Source: Diplocarpon mali (lineage: Eukaryota; Ascomycota; Leotiomycetes; Helotiales; Drepanopezizaceae). Taken from it: a DNA stretch of 64,000 bases. This document shows positions 1 through 12,854 of the stretch, in pieces. The position numbers were made by a program, and so were the translations under genes. The stretch spans positions 81,338 to 145,337 of the forward strand of contig JAENRP010000004.1 in NCBI GenBank assembly GCA_024741835.1, read 5' to 3'. The notes below the pieces were generated by a model. The model saw only the letters and a list, made by a program, of their open reading frames with translations, did no database searches and was not told where the DNA came from. Each line of letters starts with the position of its first letter. The first letter of the stretch is position 1.

Positions 1-23
1 AAGTCGCCGGCTAATGCTCCCAG

Positions 24-1800
24 GCAACCCGCATGTACGACAGTCCGGCCTTTCACCCAACTCCCGCCGAGACCGTCATGGTTTACATCGTGTTCGCGAT
101 CATGTGCTTCCACTACTCCCTGCGCAAGATGGACCTGAGTGACGAGGAGAAGGAGCGGTATAACGTCCGGTCGAACGACTACTACCACTTTTCGCTCAGC
201 ATGTTCTACCAATTGGTCGCGAGCAAGACCCTCCAGGACATCCAGGCGCTCACGTTGATCTGCTCGCACCTCCGCAGCTTTCCGAAGCCCGGTGCAAGTT
301 GGATGGTGGCTCGAGCAGCCATGACGGCCGCCATCGAGATCGATCTGCACCGATCGGTCACCAAACTCCGGGGCGACTCGCAGCTGAGCCCGCTGGACAT
401 TGAGATGCGGAAGCGCATTTTCTGGTCTCTCCTCACGATCGAGGTCACGATCAGTGGCAAGATGGGTTATCCCATGGCCTTCAAGTTGGAAGATTTCGAT
501 ATCGAGATCCCGGATGCCATCGCCGACGAGATGCTCTCGGAGAAGGGCATCGACACTTCCAGCACCGCGAAATGTCAGCACGAGATCGGGTGCCAAGCCA
601 TGCACATCGTCGTCCTCTTCATTGAGCTGTACAGCACCATCCACGCCGTTCGCCGCAACGCCGGCAACTACGTCTCCACCGTCACGTCGCTGGAAGCGAA
701 GATCCTGGCCTGGCAGAAGAATCTCCCACGCAGTCTCACGCAGGAGCAGCCCAACCAGAGCATCCAAGAACGAGTCTTCGCCATCATGACCGAGATGTGG
801 ATGCTGGAGTTCCGCCTCCTCCTCCGACACCCCTCGGTCGAGATGACGGACGACCGAGCCTTCAAGGCCGAGAGTCTGCGCATCTGCCTCGAGTGCTCCA
901 AAAGAATGCTGGGCCTGGTCAGGCAGCTCGGAGACCTGCAGAGCCTCGACACCACGTGGTACACGGTCACGGTCTACGTGCTAGCCATCACAACCACCCT
1001 CTTTGCCACTTGTAAGAAGGTCAGCCTCACGGAAGTCGAGTACAAGGAGTTGAAGCATGACATGGCGCACTGGATCATGATCCTGAAGCAACAGGGTCGC
1101 TTGTTGGGTAAGCTCCGCCGGGGCGGGCTCGATGCGGGCATGATTCTGACGTTTGGCAGGCTCGGGCGATCTGCTCAAGAATCGGGTCTCGCATGTCATC
1201 CTGGCAATCATGAGAAACCTGCCACACGCGACTCCGCCGTCCAAGCTCTCGACCGGGAACCCGCCGCGGGAACCGAAGCTGCCTCGCCAGCCGAGCGCTG
1301 CCCTGCCCACCCACCCCAAGAACCTCGCCACGTACTACGACAAGGGCCCTGTCTCGACGCCCTACCTCGCAGACGAGCCGGAGACGAGCCGTCAGCAACC
1401 TCGCTATCCGGCCCCCGAGCCGTACGAATCCTACTCGGCGGCAGAGCCGTCTGCGACCCTGGCCTTCACCCACCCGCACGCCTATGCGAACTACCCGGCC
1501 ACTGCTGACGACGCGACTCTGCTCGCAGGAATGTCTCTCCAGGCCCAAGCACCGCCATCGCATGCGGAGGGGGGCATGCACGCCCCCTCGTTCAGCGCGG
1601 GGCAGGCCGAGTGGGCCGCCTGGGTCATGCACGGGGTCCAGAAGGCCAGCACGGAAACGGGCCTCGACGGAAACAACGCCGTGCTGCATCTCGCCGAGTA
1701 CGATCACCCCAACGTCGGCAGCCACCTGCCGACGCACGCCGGAACCATGGGCCCCGAGCTACCCTCGGCAGCCTCTTGGCCTGAGAACTACTTGCCGTGA
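24..1800 (+). CDS. Fungal transcription factor, C-terminal part (5' truncated by window)
   Basis: This is the 3' part of a gene whose start lies outside the window. The window opens in an intron: a ctaat-type branch point and a cag acceptor ending at 23 lead into an open frame starting A-T-R-M-Y-D-S-P. A second intron at 1108-1159 (52 bp, gtaagc...ggcag) joins QGRLL-G to SGDLLKNR. The protein is helical, with FWSLLTIEVTISGKMGYPMA and later EMWMLEFRLLLRHPSVEM. This is typical of the middle homology (fungal_trans) region of Zn2Cys6 regulators and includes the common RKRIFWSL motif. The tail after about position 1200 is rich in Pro, Ser and Ala and is probably an activation region. The DNA-binding cluster is not in the window, so the zinc-cluster assignment is inferred from the regulatory domain. 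Targets are unknown; the next gene downstream on the same strand is a secreted oxidoreductase. Confidence 0.85.
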
Positions 1801-3146
1801 CCCATGAGATGGCGCCCCCCCCCCCTTTCTCCTCGCTCCATCCTCTCTGGATGCAAGGGCACCAGATACGCACGCACACACACAGCCATAACCAAACACA
1901 TACAGTGACGATATGATACCCTGCCGTTCGAGACGAGCGGGGAAATCGGATCCCAGGGCCATGAAAACGCGGGCGCAACTCATGGGCCTTGGCGTCTGGT
2001 AGCAGATGGAGTGAACCAGGGCTCCTCGACCGACCCCCTGTGAGCAATGGCACGGTTTGGCTCAGTCTGGGGGTTCTCTTTTGGATTTTGGATTTTGGAT
2101 TTTGGACTTTTGATTTTTTTCTTTTATATCTTCTCTTGCCTCTGCATCGCTCTCATGCATGGGGTAATTCTGGTGTTCTGGAAAGGACGGCCCTTGCTGA
2201 CATGGGCATGAAAATGAGTTGGGGCGTAAGAGGGCATGTAAAATTGTATACTATGTGAGGGGTAAGATTTCTGCCGCGATGGCGGGACTGGGAGCGGGTC
2301 GAGCATTAAGCAGTAGCGCTAGGCTAGTGTGTATTGGCACTCGGTTTTGCTCACTTTCTGTTTCTCTTCTCTCTCTTCATTCTCCTGCCTGGAATGTGTT
2401 TCTCTGCTTCTGGCTTCTGGTTCTTGGTTCTCAGTGCTCGGCCTCTAGGATTCCGACTCCCTTTCTTTTGGTCTCCTTTCTTGTTTTTTTATTTTCTTGG
2501 AGACGTGGCTCTATGACCAACGCGTAGTCCGCAGCCGCAGATCAGAAACGACGCGTCGGATTTGCATTCCCTGAGTTGAGGACGGAGGCCTGGGATGTCT
2601 CAGTCGTGGTGATCGGCAGGCGTAGCTGGATTTCCGTCCTCCGCCTGCAGATCTGCTCCGCCCGCCGTCCGCTTTCCACCAGGCCGCCCGCCACCCGGTG
2701 GCTGCGACGCGAGCAGGAACATGAGCACAAACATCAACACATGCCCAGATGTCTCGCAGCGGCACCGACATCTGTTCGGCTTCCCGATCACCTAGCTATC
2801 GACCACCACCACGACGACGTCTGCCGTTTCCGAAGATCCCGGAGGCGAGACGAGTCGAGCCAGCCAGACCTGCATGCTACACGCACTCTAGGATGGATAC
2901 ATTCCTCCCTCGACATCCGAGCCAGGGGAACGCATGTCCGGCCCTCCTCGCCGTCACACGTCTCACAGCATGTGCGCGGGAGAGGGTGGCCGGCGTACGC
3001 CCCGTTCCACCGAGCCTGGTAGAACCTGCCACCCGGCGGCTGCGGATCTACCTGTGTCATGGACCCGAGGATCGCGGGGGCGTGTTTAAAAGGCGACGGA
3101 CTCCTATCTCGAGCCGCGCAGTTGCTCTGCCGGTAGGCTCCCAGCG
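1801..3146. other. Intergenic region, 3' UTR and GMC promoter
   Basis: No supported gene. A short tandem array of a GATTTTG-like unit lies at about 2083-2112, followed by T-rich sequence to about 2500. Reading frames on both strands from 2510 to 3146 lack recognisable domains. The open frame that runs into the GMC gene from 2749 has no family similarity before the ATG at 3147, so I treat it as leader sequence. Confidence 0.5.
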
Positions 3147-5098
3147 ATGGCTCGCTTGTCTCTCGCGGGCGTGGCGCTCTCGCTCGCGGCACGAAGCTCG
3201 GCGTCGGGTTTCGGGACCGGGCATTCGAACCACTTCGGGATTCCGGGCGTCGATGCCGGCTACGACTGTGACTATCCGCGGCCCCCCCCTTGCCCCGGAC
3301 CGTGAGCTGACGCCGGGGACAGATGTCATCGTCGGGGGAGGGACGGCCGGTCTGGCGCTCGCCTCCCGCCTGGCGGAGGACCAGAGCCTCGCCATCGCCG
3401 TGGTCGAGGCGGGCGGCTTCTCCGAGCAGGAGAATGGAAACCAGACGCTGGTCCCGGGCTACTACACGCCCAACATCGCGGGCCCGCTCACCAACTGGAA
3501 CTTCGCCACCCAGCCGCAGCCCCAGCTGGGCAACGACAGCGTGGCATATGCCCGCGGGAAGACGCTGGGCGGCAGCTCGGCGCTGAATGCGATGCTCTAC
3601 CAGCGTGGGACGCGGGGCTCGTACCAAGCCTGGGCCGACGCGGTCGGGGACGACAGCTACGCCTGGGAGAACTTCCTGCCCTTCTTCCGGAAGAGCGTCA
3701 ACTACACGGCGCCGAACACGAGCACGAGGGCCGCGAACGCCTCGGTCCCCCGCCCTCCTGACGGCGCCTTCACCCCCGGCGGACCGCTCCACGTCTCGTT
3801 CCCCAATACCGCGACGCCCTTCTCGTCCTGGGGACAGCTCGGGCTGCGGGGGATGGGGATCCCGGACACCGCCGACTTTTCGAGTGGGAGCTTGCTCGGG
3901 CACCAGTACTGCCCCCTGACCGTGCGCCCGGACGACCAGACGCGCTCCTCGAGCGAGTCGAGCTTCCTGCAGGCTGCGCTGGCGCGGGAGGCGACGTCTC
4001 CGAACCTGGCCGTGTATATCCACACCCTGGGCGAGAAGATCATCTTCGACTGCAACAAGACGGCGACGGGAGTCCAGGTGAAGAGCGGCGGCCGCTCGTT
4101 CCTGCTCGGCGCGAGCCGGGAGGTCATCGTCTCGGCCGGCGCGTTCCAGTCGCCGCAGCTGCTCATGGTCAGCGGGGTTGGGCCGCGAGAGGAGCTGGAG
4201 AAGCACAACATCAGCTGTGTCGCGGATCGTCCGGGCGTGGGGCAGAACATGTGGGATCACGTCCTCTTCCCCGTCACGTACGAGATCAGCATGGCCACGA
4301 CGTCGGCGCTCACGGACCCTCTCGAGGCCGACCTCGCGTCGCGGCAGTACAATATCAACCGGACCGGGATCCTGACCAGCAACAACGCGGACTATCTCGG
4401 CTGGGAGAAGATCCCCGCGCGATACCACGCCAACCTCACCGCGGCGGCCCGGGCCGACCTCGCGACGTTCGCGGCCGACTGGCCGGACCTCGAGCACGTC
4501 GTCCTGGGCTTCAACCCGAATGCCCTCGTCCCCCCGAACGTCAGCTACGGCACGCTCTGCCCGGCCCTCGTCGCGCCCCTCTCCCGCGGCAGCATCTCGC
4601 TCGCGTCGGCGAGCGCCGACGACGCGCCGCTGATCAACGTCGGCTGGCTCACGGCCCCCACGGACCTCGAGACGGCGGTCGTGGGCATCAAGCGCGCGCG
4701 CGAGTTCTGGGCCGCGAGCGCGCTCGCCGGGGTGCGGGTCTGGGAGGAGGTGCTGCCGGGCAAGGACGTGCGGACGGATGCGCAGCTTGCGGAGTGGGCG
4801 AGGCGACACGTGCAGACGGTGTACCATGCTAGCTGTACGTGCAAGATGGGCCGCGCGGAGGACCCGATGGCTGTTACGGACCACCGGGCGAGGGTGATGG
4901 GGGTGCGGGCGTTGAGGGTTGTGGATGCCAGCTCCTTTCCGCTCTTGCCGCCGGGGCATCCGCAGAGTTCTGTTTGTAAGTTGTACTGCTGCTGCTGCTG
5001 CTGCTGCTTCTTGCGCGGATGGTGGGTGCGTGGTGTGCTGACGGGTGGTAGATGCTCTGGCGGAGAAGATCGCGCATCATATTCTGACGGGGTCTTGA
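3147..5098 (+). CDS. Secreted GMC-family FAD oxidoreductase
   Basis: A glucose-methanol-choline family flavoenzyme that oxidises an alcohol or sugar substrate with FAD. Three exons: 3147-3267, 3323-4975 and 5052-5098, with introns of 55 and 76 bp, give 606 aa. I chose ATG 3147 because it gives a signal peptide (MARLSLAGVALSLAARSSA) and, after splicing, the family start YDYVIVGGGTAGL (GxGxxG at residues 45-50) with the ribose-binding Glu at 69. The GMC signatures are ARGKTLGGSSALN (117-129) and GAFQSPQLLMVSGVG (from 313). The catalytic His542 (YHASCTCKMG) and His586 (PPGHPQS) are both present. Exon 3 restores the usual C-terminus SVYALAEKIAHHIL. Many N-x-S/T sites agree with secretion. Aryl-alcohol oxidase, glucose oxidase or dehydrogenase activity cannot be separated by eye. 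Confidence 0.93.
4986..5008. repeat. CTG/TGC trinucleotide microsatellite in GMC intron 2
   Basis: About seven to eight perfect copies of the trinucleotide lie inside the last intron of the GMC oxidoreductase, between donor 4976 and acceptor 5051. Because it is intronic it does not encode a homopolymer in the mature protein. Confidence 0.85.
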
Positions 5099-7260
5099 TC
5101 TGTGCTTATGTGGTGCTACTATCAGGCGTTGGTAATCAAGAAAGTGTTATGTGTCTCGAAGGAGGCAAGATATTTGTTCCTATTCGCAAGTTAATGGAAG
5201 TGTCTATCTCAGATCTTCCTCGGAAGGAGAACTTCGGCTCGTGACCTTCAGTCCTCTTCCCCCCATCCTGCCTCTGAGATCATCACAGAGCCGATCCTTC
5301 TGCGCGGTCCTGAGCGCTGCGGTATGGGATCTCGACGTCACGACTACCCGACACACACACAAAACCTCGTCGCTGAGCCAGGGCCCTGGTGCGGACTTGA
5401 CCCTGTTTGCTTTTGTGCATCGTGTAGGTTGGGGAAGGGTATTCGGCCTGAAGAGGGGAGCGGAGGGAAGAGGGGCGGAGGTGTGCATTCGGCGGCAGCG
5501 AGGGTGAGGTTGGGCCCAGCGCCGGGCACTGTCGGGGAATCTCAATCGACGGAGTGCATGACGAGAACTTGGGTCCGGCTGGGAGAGAGTCGAGGCCCTT
5601 ACCCCCACGGCAGTGCTCCAGCCTTCTCGGTCCTGGTCGTGGGGAGAGCACGACGCATCACAAGGCCAGGGGCTCTTTGTCTCCGGTAAAGCCATATGGC
5701 TATGCAGAGCGACAGGGCAGTGTGCGAAGGGATGAGGGCGAGGAGAGCTTGTGAGAGGGTAGCTTGGGGATTGGAAAAGAGTTATGTATATATATATATA
5801 TATATATGTATTTATGTATGCGCCGAGACCTTGGGTAGCTATTATAGATAAGGCTGGCGCTGTACGAGCTTGATCGGCGAAAGAAGCGTGTAACTTGGAT
5901 TGTACTACCTAGGACGAAGACCTTGAGGGCTCCATCTTTTCTTCGCCGTATTGACTACCTCTTTAGATATCGGCTTGGTTAGCGAAGATCAATATTCAAG
6001 GACTCTCGTAAATGCGGTTAAGAATCCTTTCTAGGGAGGTTTCGTGAAGGCACTGCCTTTATGTAAGAGTACGGACTTGGGACCTGTGCTATCGGGTCTT
6101 TTCCCTTGTAGTGGTAGCCTGTTGATATTTTATACTCTATGTATAATTCCCTAGCTTATTTATTACGTCCCCGTAGCCCCTGAGAGGTCCTAGCCGGTGC
6201 TCTGCAGACGCTCCAGACGCGAATCAATACTACCGACCTCCCTCAGAGGAGAGAGGTTCTGTGCCAGTGGCATTTTTGAGTGTAAAGGTGGGTGGAAGAA
6301 ACCCGCTTTGCGAGGCTGATGGTTGAGTTCCAGGTTTGATGTCATATTGGCAGAGCAGCGCGGATGGAAAGACAAGGATTCAAAAGACATCTCTCTAGCG
6401 ATGCGGGTCAGACCGGCAACTCGAGATTCTTGAAGCCAGGTAAGAGAATCAGAGTTCCTCGCACTAGAAAACGAGCCTTTCGATATGAACATTCCCCCCT
6501 CCGCCACCCCAAAACAGGGACATGCCCTCTTGAAGTCGCTGGAACAATCGGAGATTCAAGAGTGGAATCGTTGCATCAGGCTTCATGACAAGAGATCATG
6601 GTCGTCATCTTCTGGAGTAAGGAAACGCTTTCAGCATGAAGCGCAGAACTGGCTTAGCTTGCGAGACACGCAGGACGATATGTGCAGGGCGACGGCCGAA
6701 GAGGAGCGGGGGCTCTGAGGCCAGCTGGATTCCATGCTCGAGTGCGATAGGGACGTGAGAGTGTCATGGAGTTGAGAATGAATCGATGCAGCTCCTATAT
6801 CGAGCTGAATAGCAGAGTTTTGTCAGTGGAAAGTTACAGGTAGACGAGGGCAGAAAACTGTAAGGGTTGCAAGGAAAACTGACATGGACCATTGAAGTCT
6901 TGTCGGGGATCGAAGAAGCTGTGATCACCTGATGATGATCACCTGATGGATCCTCCAGGACCCTAGGGCCGGCCCCACCGTTGCCCTTTTTTCCGAGGCC
7001 CGCTAGCGTCCGCTCACAGTTGCCGCAGCAATGAACCTCAAGGTAAACATCGACATGCCAAACGCTGACCATCGTCGCAACCTAGCATGATAACAACAGC
7101 ACCACGGCACCAATCGAACACTATCCGAGCTATCACTTGCGTCTGAAATTGACAGCATTTCCTTAACATCAATCTGCTCCCCCATCCAGCCGCAGGCTCG
7201 CGCGACTCGTTGTTCACGCGCCGTTTGTTGATGGGACTGGAAGGACGTTGAAATATCACA
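5099..7260. other. Intergenic region between the GMC gene and kinesin
   Basis: No gene supported. A TA dinucleotide microsatellite occupies 5787-5808, and 5800-6180 is AT-rich with no frame of note. Short frames at 6190-6720 on both strands have no motif I recognise. The segment 6900-7260 is the probable promoter and leader of the kinesin gene and contains an imperfect repeat of gatgatcacctgatg near 6930. Confidence 0.5.
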
Positions 7261-10200
7261 ATGGCCGCCTCAGACCCAGGGGCGTCTTCTATCTCGGTCG
7301 CAGGTACTTCCCCGTGATCTTCGACTGAAGAGGCTTCCTTCTGACTGCTGCAGTCCGTGTTCGGCCGTTCACAATCCAAGAAGCAGCACAGGTGTAGGGA
7401 CACCAACAGACTACCTCCAACACACACGTATTGACAGTTGTAGGACCAAGTGCGACGATGGGAACCTCTTTCTGGGAGAAGGCTCTCTTGCTGGGGCCCC
7501 TGCGGCTAGGTTGGGTGGCAAGGGCATCCGGCCCGTGATCAAAGTGGTGGACGACAAATGCTTGTATGGTTCGATCACCTTCATCCAGATCCACAAGCTG
7601 ACGGAGACAGGATCTTCGACCCCCCAGAGGACCATCCAGTCCACAAGTATGGGCGGGCGGCCGTTTCGAACATGGGGAAGCGATCAAAGGATCAGACCTT
7701 TGGGTTTGATCGAGTCTTCGATGACAACACGACCCAAGGCGAGGTCTACGAGTCAACGACGAGAGGTCTGCTGGACAGCGTGATGGAAGGATACAATGCT
7801 ACAGTCTTCGCGTATGGTGCCACTGGTTGCGGAAAGACCCATACAATCACGGGGACGGCTCAGCAGCCCGGAATCATCTTTCTGACGATGCAAGAGTTGT
7901 TCGAGAAGATAGCAGAGCGGAGCGACGAGAAGCATACCGAGGTCTCTCTATCATACCTGGAAATCTACAACGAGACGATCCGAGATCTGCTCGTCCCGGG
8001 GGGGAGCAAACAAGGGCTTATGTTGCGGGAAGATGCCAATCAGGCGGTCTCGGTAGCTGGTCTCTCCAGCCACCACCCGAAAGATGTGCAAGAAGTGATG
8101 GACATGATTGTCAAAGGCAACGAGTATCGAACGGTCTCGCCCACAGCCGCAAACGCGACCTCCTCACGGTCCCACGCAGTCCTGCAAATCAACCTCGCCC
8201 AGAAAGATCGGAATGCGGATGTCAACGAGCCTCACACCATGGCTACGCTCAGCATTATCGATCTGGCGGGCAGTGAACGTGCGAGCGCTACGAAGAACCG
8301 GGGCGAGCGCTTGCTGGAAGGAGCTAACATTAACAAGTCACTTCTGGCACTGGGTGGTTGTATCAACGCTCTCTGCGACCCTCGAAAGAAGAACCACGTC
8401 CCATACCGAAACTCGAAGCTCACTAGACTCCTCAAATTCTCGCTCGGTGGAAACTGCAAGACGGTGATGATTGTCTGCGTAAGCCCCTCGAGCGTTCATT
8501 TCGACGAGACCCAGAACACGCTGCGATACGCAAACAGAGCCAAGAACATCCAGACCAAGGTAACACGGAACGTGTACAACGTCAACCGGCACGTCAAGGA
8601 CTTCCTGGTCAAGATTGATGAGCAGATGGCCCTGATCAACGAGTTGAGAGCACAGCAGAAGGATTCCGAGGGGGCGGCGTTCGTGAAGTTCAAGAAGCAG
8701 AGCGAGAAGCGGGATGGTATTGCGAGGGACGGGATCACAAGGATCCGGGCAGCCTTTGATCATTCTGCGCCTGAACGTCAAGAGAAGGTCAGCAACATGA
8801 AGAAACTTCGACAAATCGAGCGCCGGATCAGCCTGCTATCCGCGTGGATCGGTGCCTTTGATAACATTTGCGAATCTCGCGACGACGACGAGATGCCACC
8901 AAGTCTCGTAGCAATGCGGAAGACAGCCAATGGAATCCTGGTCGAGTTGGAGAATAGCCGACAGCATTATCACCAGCGCTTGGTCAAGATCAACTGGGAA
9001 CGCGCCATTGATTCGGCGCTCCAGAACGCGATCCGATCCCTCCACGAAGCCGATGGAGCCGATGGAGCTGAGGCCGATAGCCTGACACGCGAGACTGAGC
9101 TTCTGAAGGCCAACGCAGTCCGAGATGCTTTGCGAGAAGTCTTGGAGCAAGACAAAGGTGGCGATGCGGAAGTCGTGCAAGTGCTGCTCTCGGCCCAGTT
9201 CGACATCATATCTTCCTTGAACGAGATTCTCAGTATGAACGAACAGGACGCGATCCAGCATGCGAAGACAGTTCTCAGGCGCCTCCTCCAATCCAGTTCT
9301 ACCGCTGCTTCGTACGTCATCAAGCCAGACGGGTCGCTTGGGGTTGTCGAGGCGTTCCCGCCCACGAAACGCGGAACTCCCAAGAGGAAGAAGCCAGCAG
9401 GCTCTTCCAAATTCGCCCAGCCGGCAATCTCCATGCCTGCTCTAGCTGCTGTCGCACCACAGGTGTTCTCGTCGCCGGTGAAGTCGTCCCCTCGGCGCCG
9501 AAAGGCTGTCGTCGGAAAGAAGGGTATCTCTTTCACACCCAAGAAGCGTAGCGTTCGGTGGCGAGATGACACGGATTCGGGAGCTCTCGCCGATTTCGAG
9601 AAGACGCCTCAAAAGCAAGCCTCTAGCCCTGAAGTCTCTTCCGTAGAACAGAGTATTCTGCCTCCAGCTCTGCCTCCGCACTCACCCGATCATGTCTCGA
9701 ACGACCCACCTGGTTCGTCCCCCATTCCGACGGCGCCGGAGTCGTCGTTTGAGATCAGGCCCAAGATCAATCGGTTCCAAGCTGGATTTCTCTCTAAAAA
9801 GTCGGACGGCTCGCCACCGCCACCTCTTCCCAAGATGACGAGTCTCGCGTCCTCGGACAGCGAGGCGTCGCCCTTGCGCGACCTCAATGCGTCTAATGCT
9901 GCGAATCGCTCGGCGCTTCATCTGATGCAATCTTCAACAGACATCCACCCTGCAGATAGCGGTAACAACTCTGCGTCGGAAGGAGACGGCGGCATCCTCG
10001 TTGATCGGGTCGAAGTAGCGAAGATCAGCCAGGCCCTGAAGCGCTCGGGATCCATAACCAGAGCTTCGAATGCGCATGACCCTGCCATCAGAACCCACCG
10101 ACGTGCCCGAAGCCCTACTGCCGCCAACCTGTCTGGATCCCCTCCCAATGAGAATAATCTCTTCACAGCCAGCCACGCCCGACGAATGGTCAGCAGCCAA

Positions 10201-10404
10201 AAGGAATCATCATTCTCTGCAAGCGTGCTCAGTCCCCGTACGGCGCCCGTCATGAAGAGTCACGTGCGACGAACGACCATCGGGGAGGGAAGACAAGTCA
10301 GCGGCAGCATGTCAAGCGGAGCTGTCAGACTCACCGGCACTCTTGGGGGTGCGTCAAGGCCTAGAGAGAGCATCGCTGCTGTTAGCAAGGGCGGATGGAG
10401 ATAA
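7261..10404 (+). CDS. Kinesin-8-like motor protein (Kip3/KIF18-related)
   Basis: A microtubule plus-end motor, expected to control spindle and cytoplasmic microtubule length. Four exons: 7261-7303, 7354-7393, 7444-7563 and 7611-10404, with introns of 50, 50 and 47 bp, give 998 aa. Splicing rebuilds an N-terminal motor start ISVAVRVRPFTIQEAAQ, then TKCDDGNLFLG, then IFDPPED. The motor domain (about 10-385) has the P-loop GATGCGKT (137-144), switch I NATSSRSH (249-256) and switch II DLAGSE (285-290). The distal part HVPYRNSKLTRLLKFSLGG and the neck ANRAKNIQTKV match kinesin-8. Coiled segments follow the neck. The tail (after about 650) is basic, Ser/Pro-rich and apparently disordered. Subfamily is inferred from the neck and the SLGGNCKTVM region; the motor call itself is very secure. 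Confidence 0.95.
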
Positions 10405-11373
10405 TACCACAATCTGCTTCGGTGTAAATATTGGCCGGCGTCGGGGTCTGCTTTTGCGTTACAGCCCTCGCATAGCGTCTGCATAACGATAATGACCTCC
10501 TCTTTTAAATATGTGTTTCGCGGAAGTTGAGGCTTCATGGCGTCTTGCGGCTGGCGCTGCCTGTGGCTCTGGATGGTATATTAGGCGTTGGACTTTTGTC
10601 TCTGGGCCTTGCTGTTCCCGCTGGTCCCCAATAGATAGGCTTTACGTTATTCACATCTTGTATAACACGGCTCTAATTACATGGGTGTGGCCATACGTAT
10701 CCTGCCCACTGAGATCACTCTATCGTTGGAGAACACCGTCGACATCATTTGAACCTGTGACAAACGTCCACTGGCATGAGAGCCAAGCATGGGGCATAGA
10801 CGGGCCCAAGGACACAGCTCCCGCAGACTCTGTAGCCAAGGATTCAACGCGAATTTATCAAGTCGCCGAGCCACTCTGCCAATAGATGGATCGAGACCTG
10901 GAAGTTCAAAGCTCACACTTTGAAAGATATCTAAAGTATCGAGGGTAACTGGAGAGTGTGTCTTGACCGTGATTCCTCCTCAACAGCTCCAGGTAACAAG
11001 GCCGAAAGGGGACGTTTTATTCGGGCTTGCTCACGGCGAGATGACATGTTGACTTTTGTCATTTTGAGATTCTAGCGTTCTTTATGACATTTGGCTGATA
11101 TCTGCGCTTTTTTCTGTGCTCTGCTCTGCTCTGCTCTGCCGTCACGTCTCTTCTAGGTTTCAGAGTTCCGTGGCGGAGTAGACGGTGCAACCGGTGGGGC
11201 AGTCATCCTCGCAAGATGGGCATGGACATTGTAGTACCCCTGTTCATCCTTGAGGTCGTTGAGCGGATCTTTACCTTCTATCATATCCTATATCTCAACA
11301 TTGTCAAAGATATGCGATATGTCGAGCTATGAAACTAAGGGTTCTCCGAGTGGTGAGCAGAAGCTTGTAAATT
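10405..11373. other. Intergenic region downstream of kinesin
   Basis: No gene supported. A CTCTG pentamer repeated about four times lies near 11117-11139. The stretch 11338-11372 matches a dispersed repeat also found near 28.57 kb. Confidence 0.5.
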
Positions 11374-12375
11374 TCATATATGTGCACTGTAGAACCATCC
11401 AGTTCCTAGGATGACTTCGGGGGCGCGGTAATGGTGAGGTTTGGCAGCATGAATTCGGACAGGCCCCTCGCCGGACTGCGCCAGGTCCAAGTCGGCAATC
11501 TTTGTAAGGATGAAGTAGTCTCTAAGTGGCCCAAAATTCCCCTGTGGCTGATAGGCCGCGCGCTCATTACTGGTGAAATGTTGGGAGAGAAGACTTTCTC
11601 TTTGCTGCTGCATGAATTATTTCAAGATTTAATCGTTTTCAAGTTAAACTCGAATATTATCCTCCTTGGGTCTGATGTGGATCATTAGCAAACAGAGCTA
11701 GTAGTGAATGCCCCTTGGCAAGGACATTGAGACTTGCCCGTATGAATGAGATGACACTCGGACTGAAGGTATTTGAGCCCCTGTAGGAGGATAGCAATAT
11801 AAAGCTTGAGAGTCTGTGGTGGAAATCTCCGATTCTTTATTTGGCCCTGGAAGTCACATAGTGTTCCCTTCATAGGATGATAACCCAGACATACATGAGC
11901 CCGATGCGATCCAATGATTAGGAGGTAGTCAATTGGAACTCTGAGCTGGCGCCAGGATGCGACGGGTTGGCTGCGGCAATGCACTGGAAAGTCTCAACTC
12001 GCGCTCGGCGGCAGCAATGCTACCATATCTCCACGTTCCGATCTTGAAGGCGACGTAGCGAGGAGACTCTTGTTGCTCCTTGCATCTTATAGCCATCGGC
12101 AAAGCAGAAAATGGCAAGGATTATTTCATGAGCATACCGCCGCGAATCTTCCGCTAGCCAAACGGTAGAGCCAAAGCCCCATCCCAATTTTGTGTTCGTC
12201 TGATAACTTTAGTTGAGAACTTGGTCAGAGTGCGAGGATGATATTTATTTGGATTGTAGCCAGGGATAGTCTCTTCATCGATGGCCTCACAAGTCACGGA
12301 GGGAAGTACGGATTTTGCAGCGTATACGGCTCTCTTGAGAGATGGCTTTGGACATCTAGACAAACGTGGGATCAA
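11374..12375 (-). pseudogene. Decayed SRPK-like protein kinase
   Basis: Remains of an SRPK-type serine/threonine kinase, read from 12375 downward. In order I see EETIPGYNPNKYHP (the region before the kinase core), then one frame off KLGWGFGSTVWLAEDSRR (glycine-rich loop), a likely intron, PRYVAFKIGTWRYGSIAAAE (the VAxK lysine), another frame with GLKYLQSECHLIHT (start of the catalytic loop), and finally KIADLDLAQ and HYRAPEVILGTGW. The catalytic loop breaks right after LIHT and the expected Asp is lost. The last segment stops at a TGA (11376-11374) where the family usually has a Trp, which one G-to-A change would produce. With at least three frame changes and a terminal stop, this is not a functional gene. 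Some breaks could hide introns, but not all of them. Confidence 0.82.
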
Positions 12376-12854
12376 TCATACATGTCGTAACATTAAATTG
12401 AAGCGATGAAAGCACGAGACGATGCTTCTAGGCTGAAATGATGCCGGGCAACTGCACTTAATGGTAGATGAAAGCAAGAACAGTAACAGATGAATTGCAA
12501 AGCGGGAATTACGCAGAAAACGGCTTTTGCCTTTGCTTTGAGGACAGAAGCAGCGATCGAGTATGAATAAGATATCGAATCAAAGCAAGAATCTAAGAGG
12601 CGCTCTTGTAGGATCTCAGTGCGCAATGGTTAATTATTGAATATTTGAGAATAGATTTGTGGTCGTGAAGTATTGGAAAGCTCACGCTGGACGTTAACAT
12701 CGAAGTGACGTACTTGCTGACTAACGCTAATTGTATATTCCAGGAGCTTCGAGCGCTAGATCCAAACCGCAAATCCCGAAGCAAACATCCGCCATCATCG
12801 CCTTCTCTATATCTCCTACATAACCCAGATCTACTCACGACGAAAATCGAAACT
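12376..12854. other. Intergenic spacer and GHITM-like promoter
   Basis: Short spacer of 479 bp between the kinase relic and the GHITM-like gene. No further coding similarity was seen. The plus-strand frame from 12705 that enters the GHITM-like gene is leader sequence, because the mitochondrial presequence starts at ATG 12855. Confidence 0.45.

Noticed and set aside
2788..4959. A 723-codon minus-strand frame opposite the GMC oxidoreductase
   Set aside because: It is Arg-rich, has no domain, and mirrors GC-rich codon bias of the real gene on the other strand; the catalytic motifs and splice sites support the plus strand.
1..5098. A secondary-metabolite cluster (transcription factor plus GMC oxidoreductase)
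   Set aside because: No polyketide synthase, peptide synthetase, terpene synthase or transporter lies nearby; two adjacent genes are not enough.
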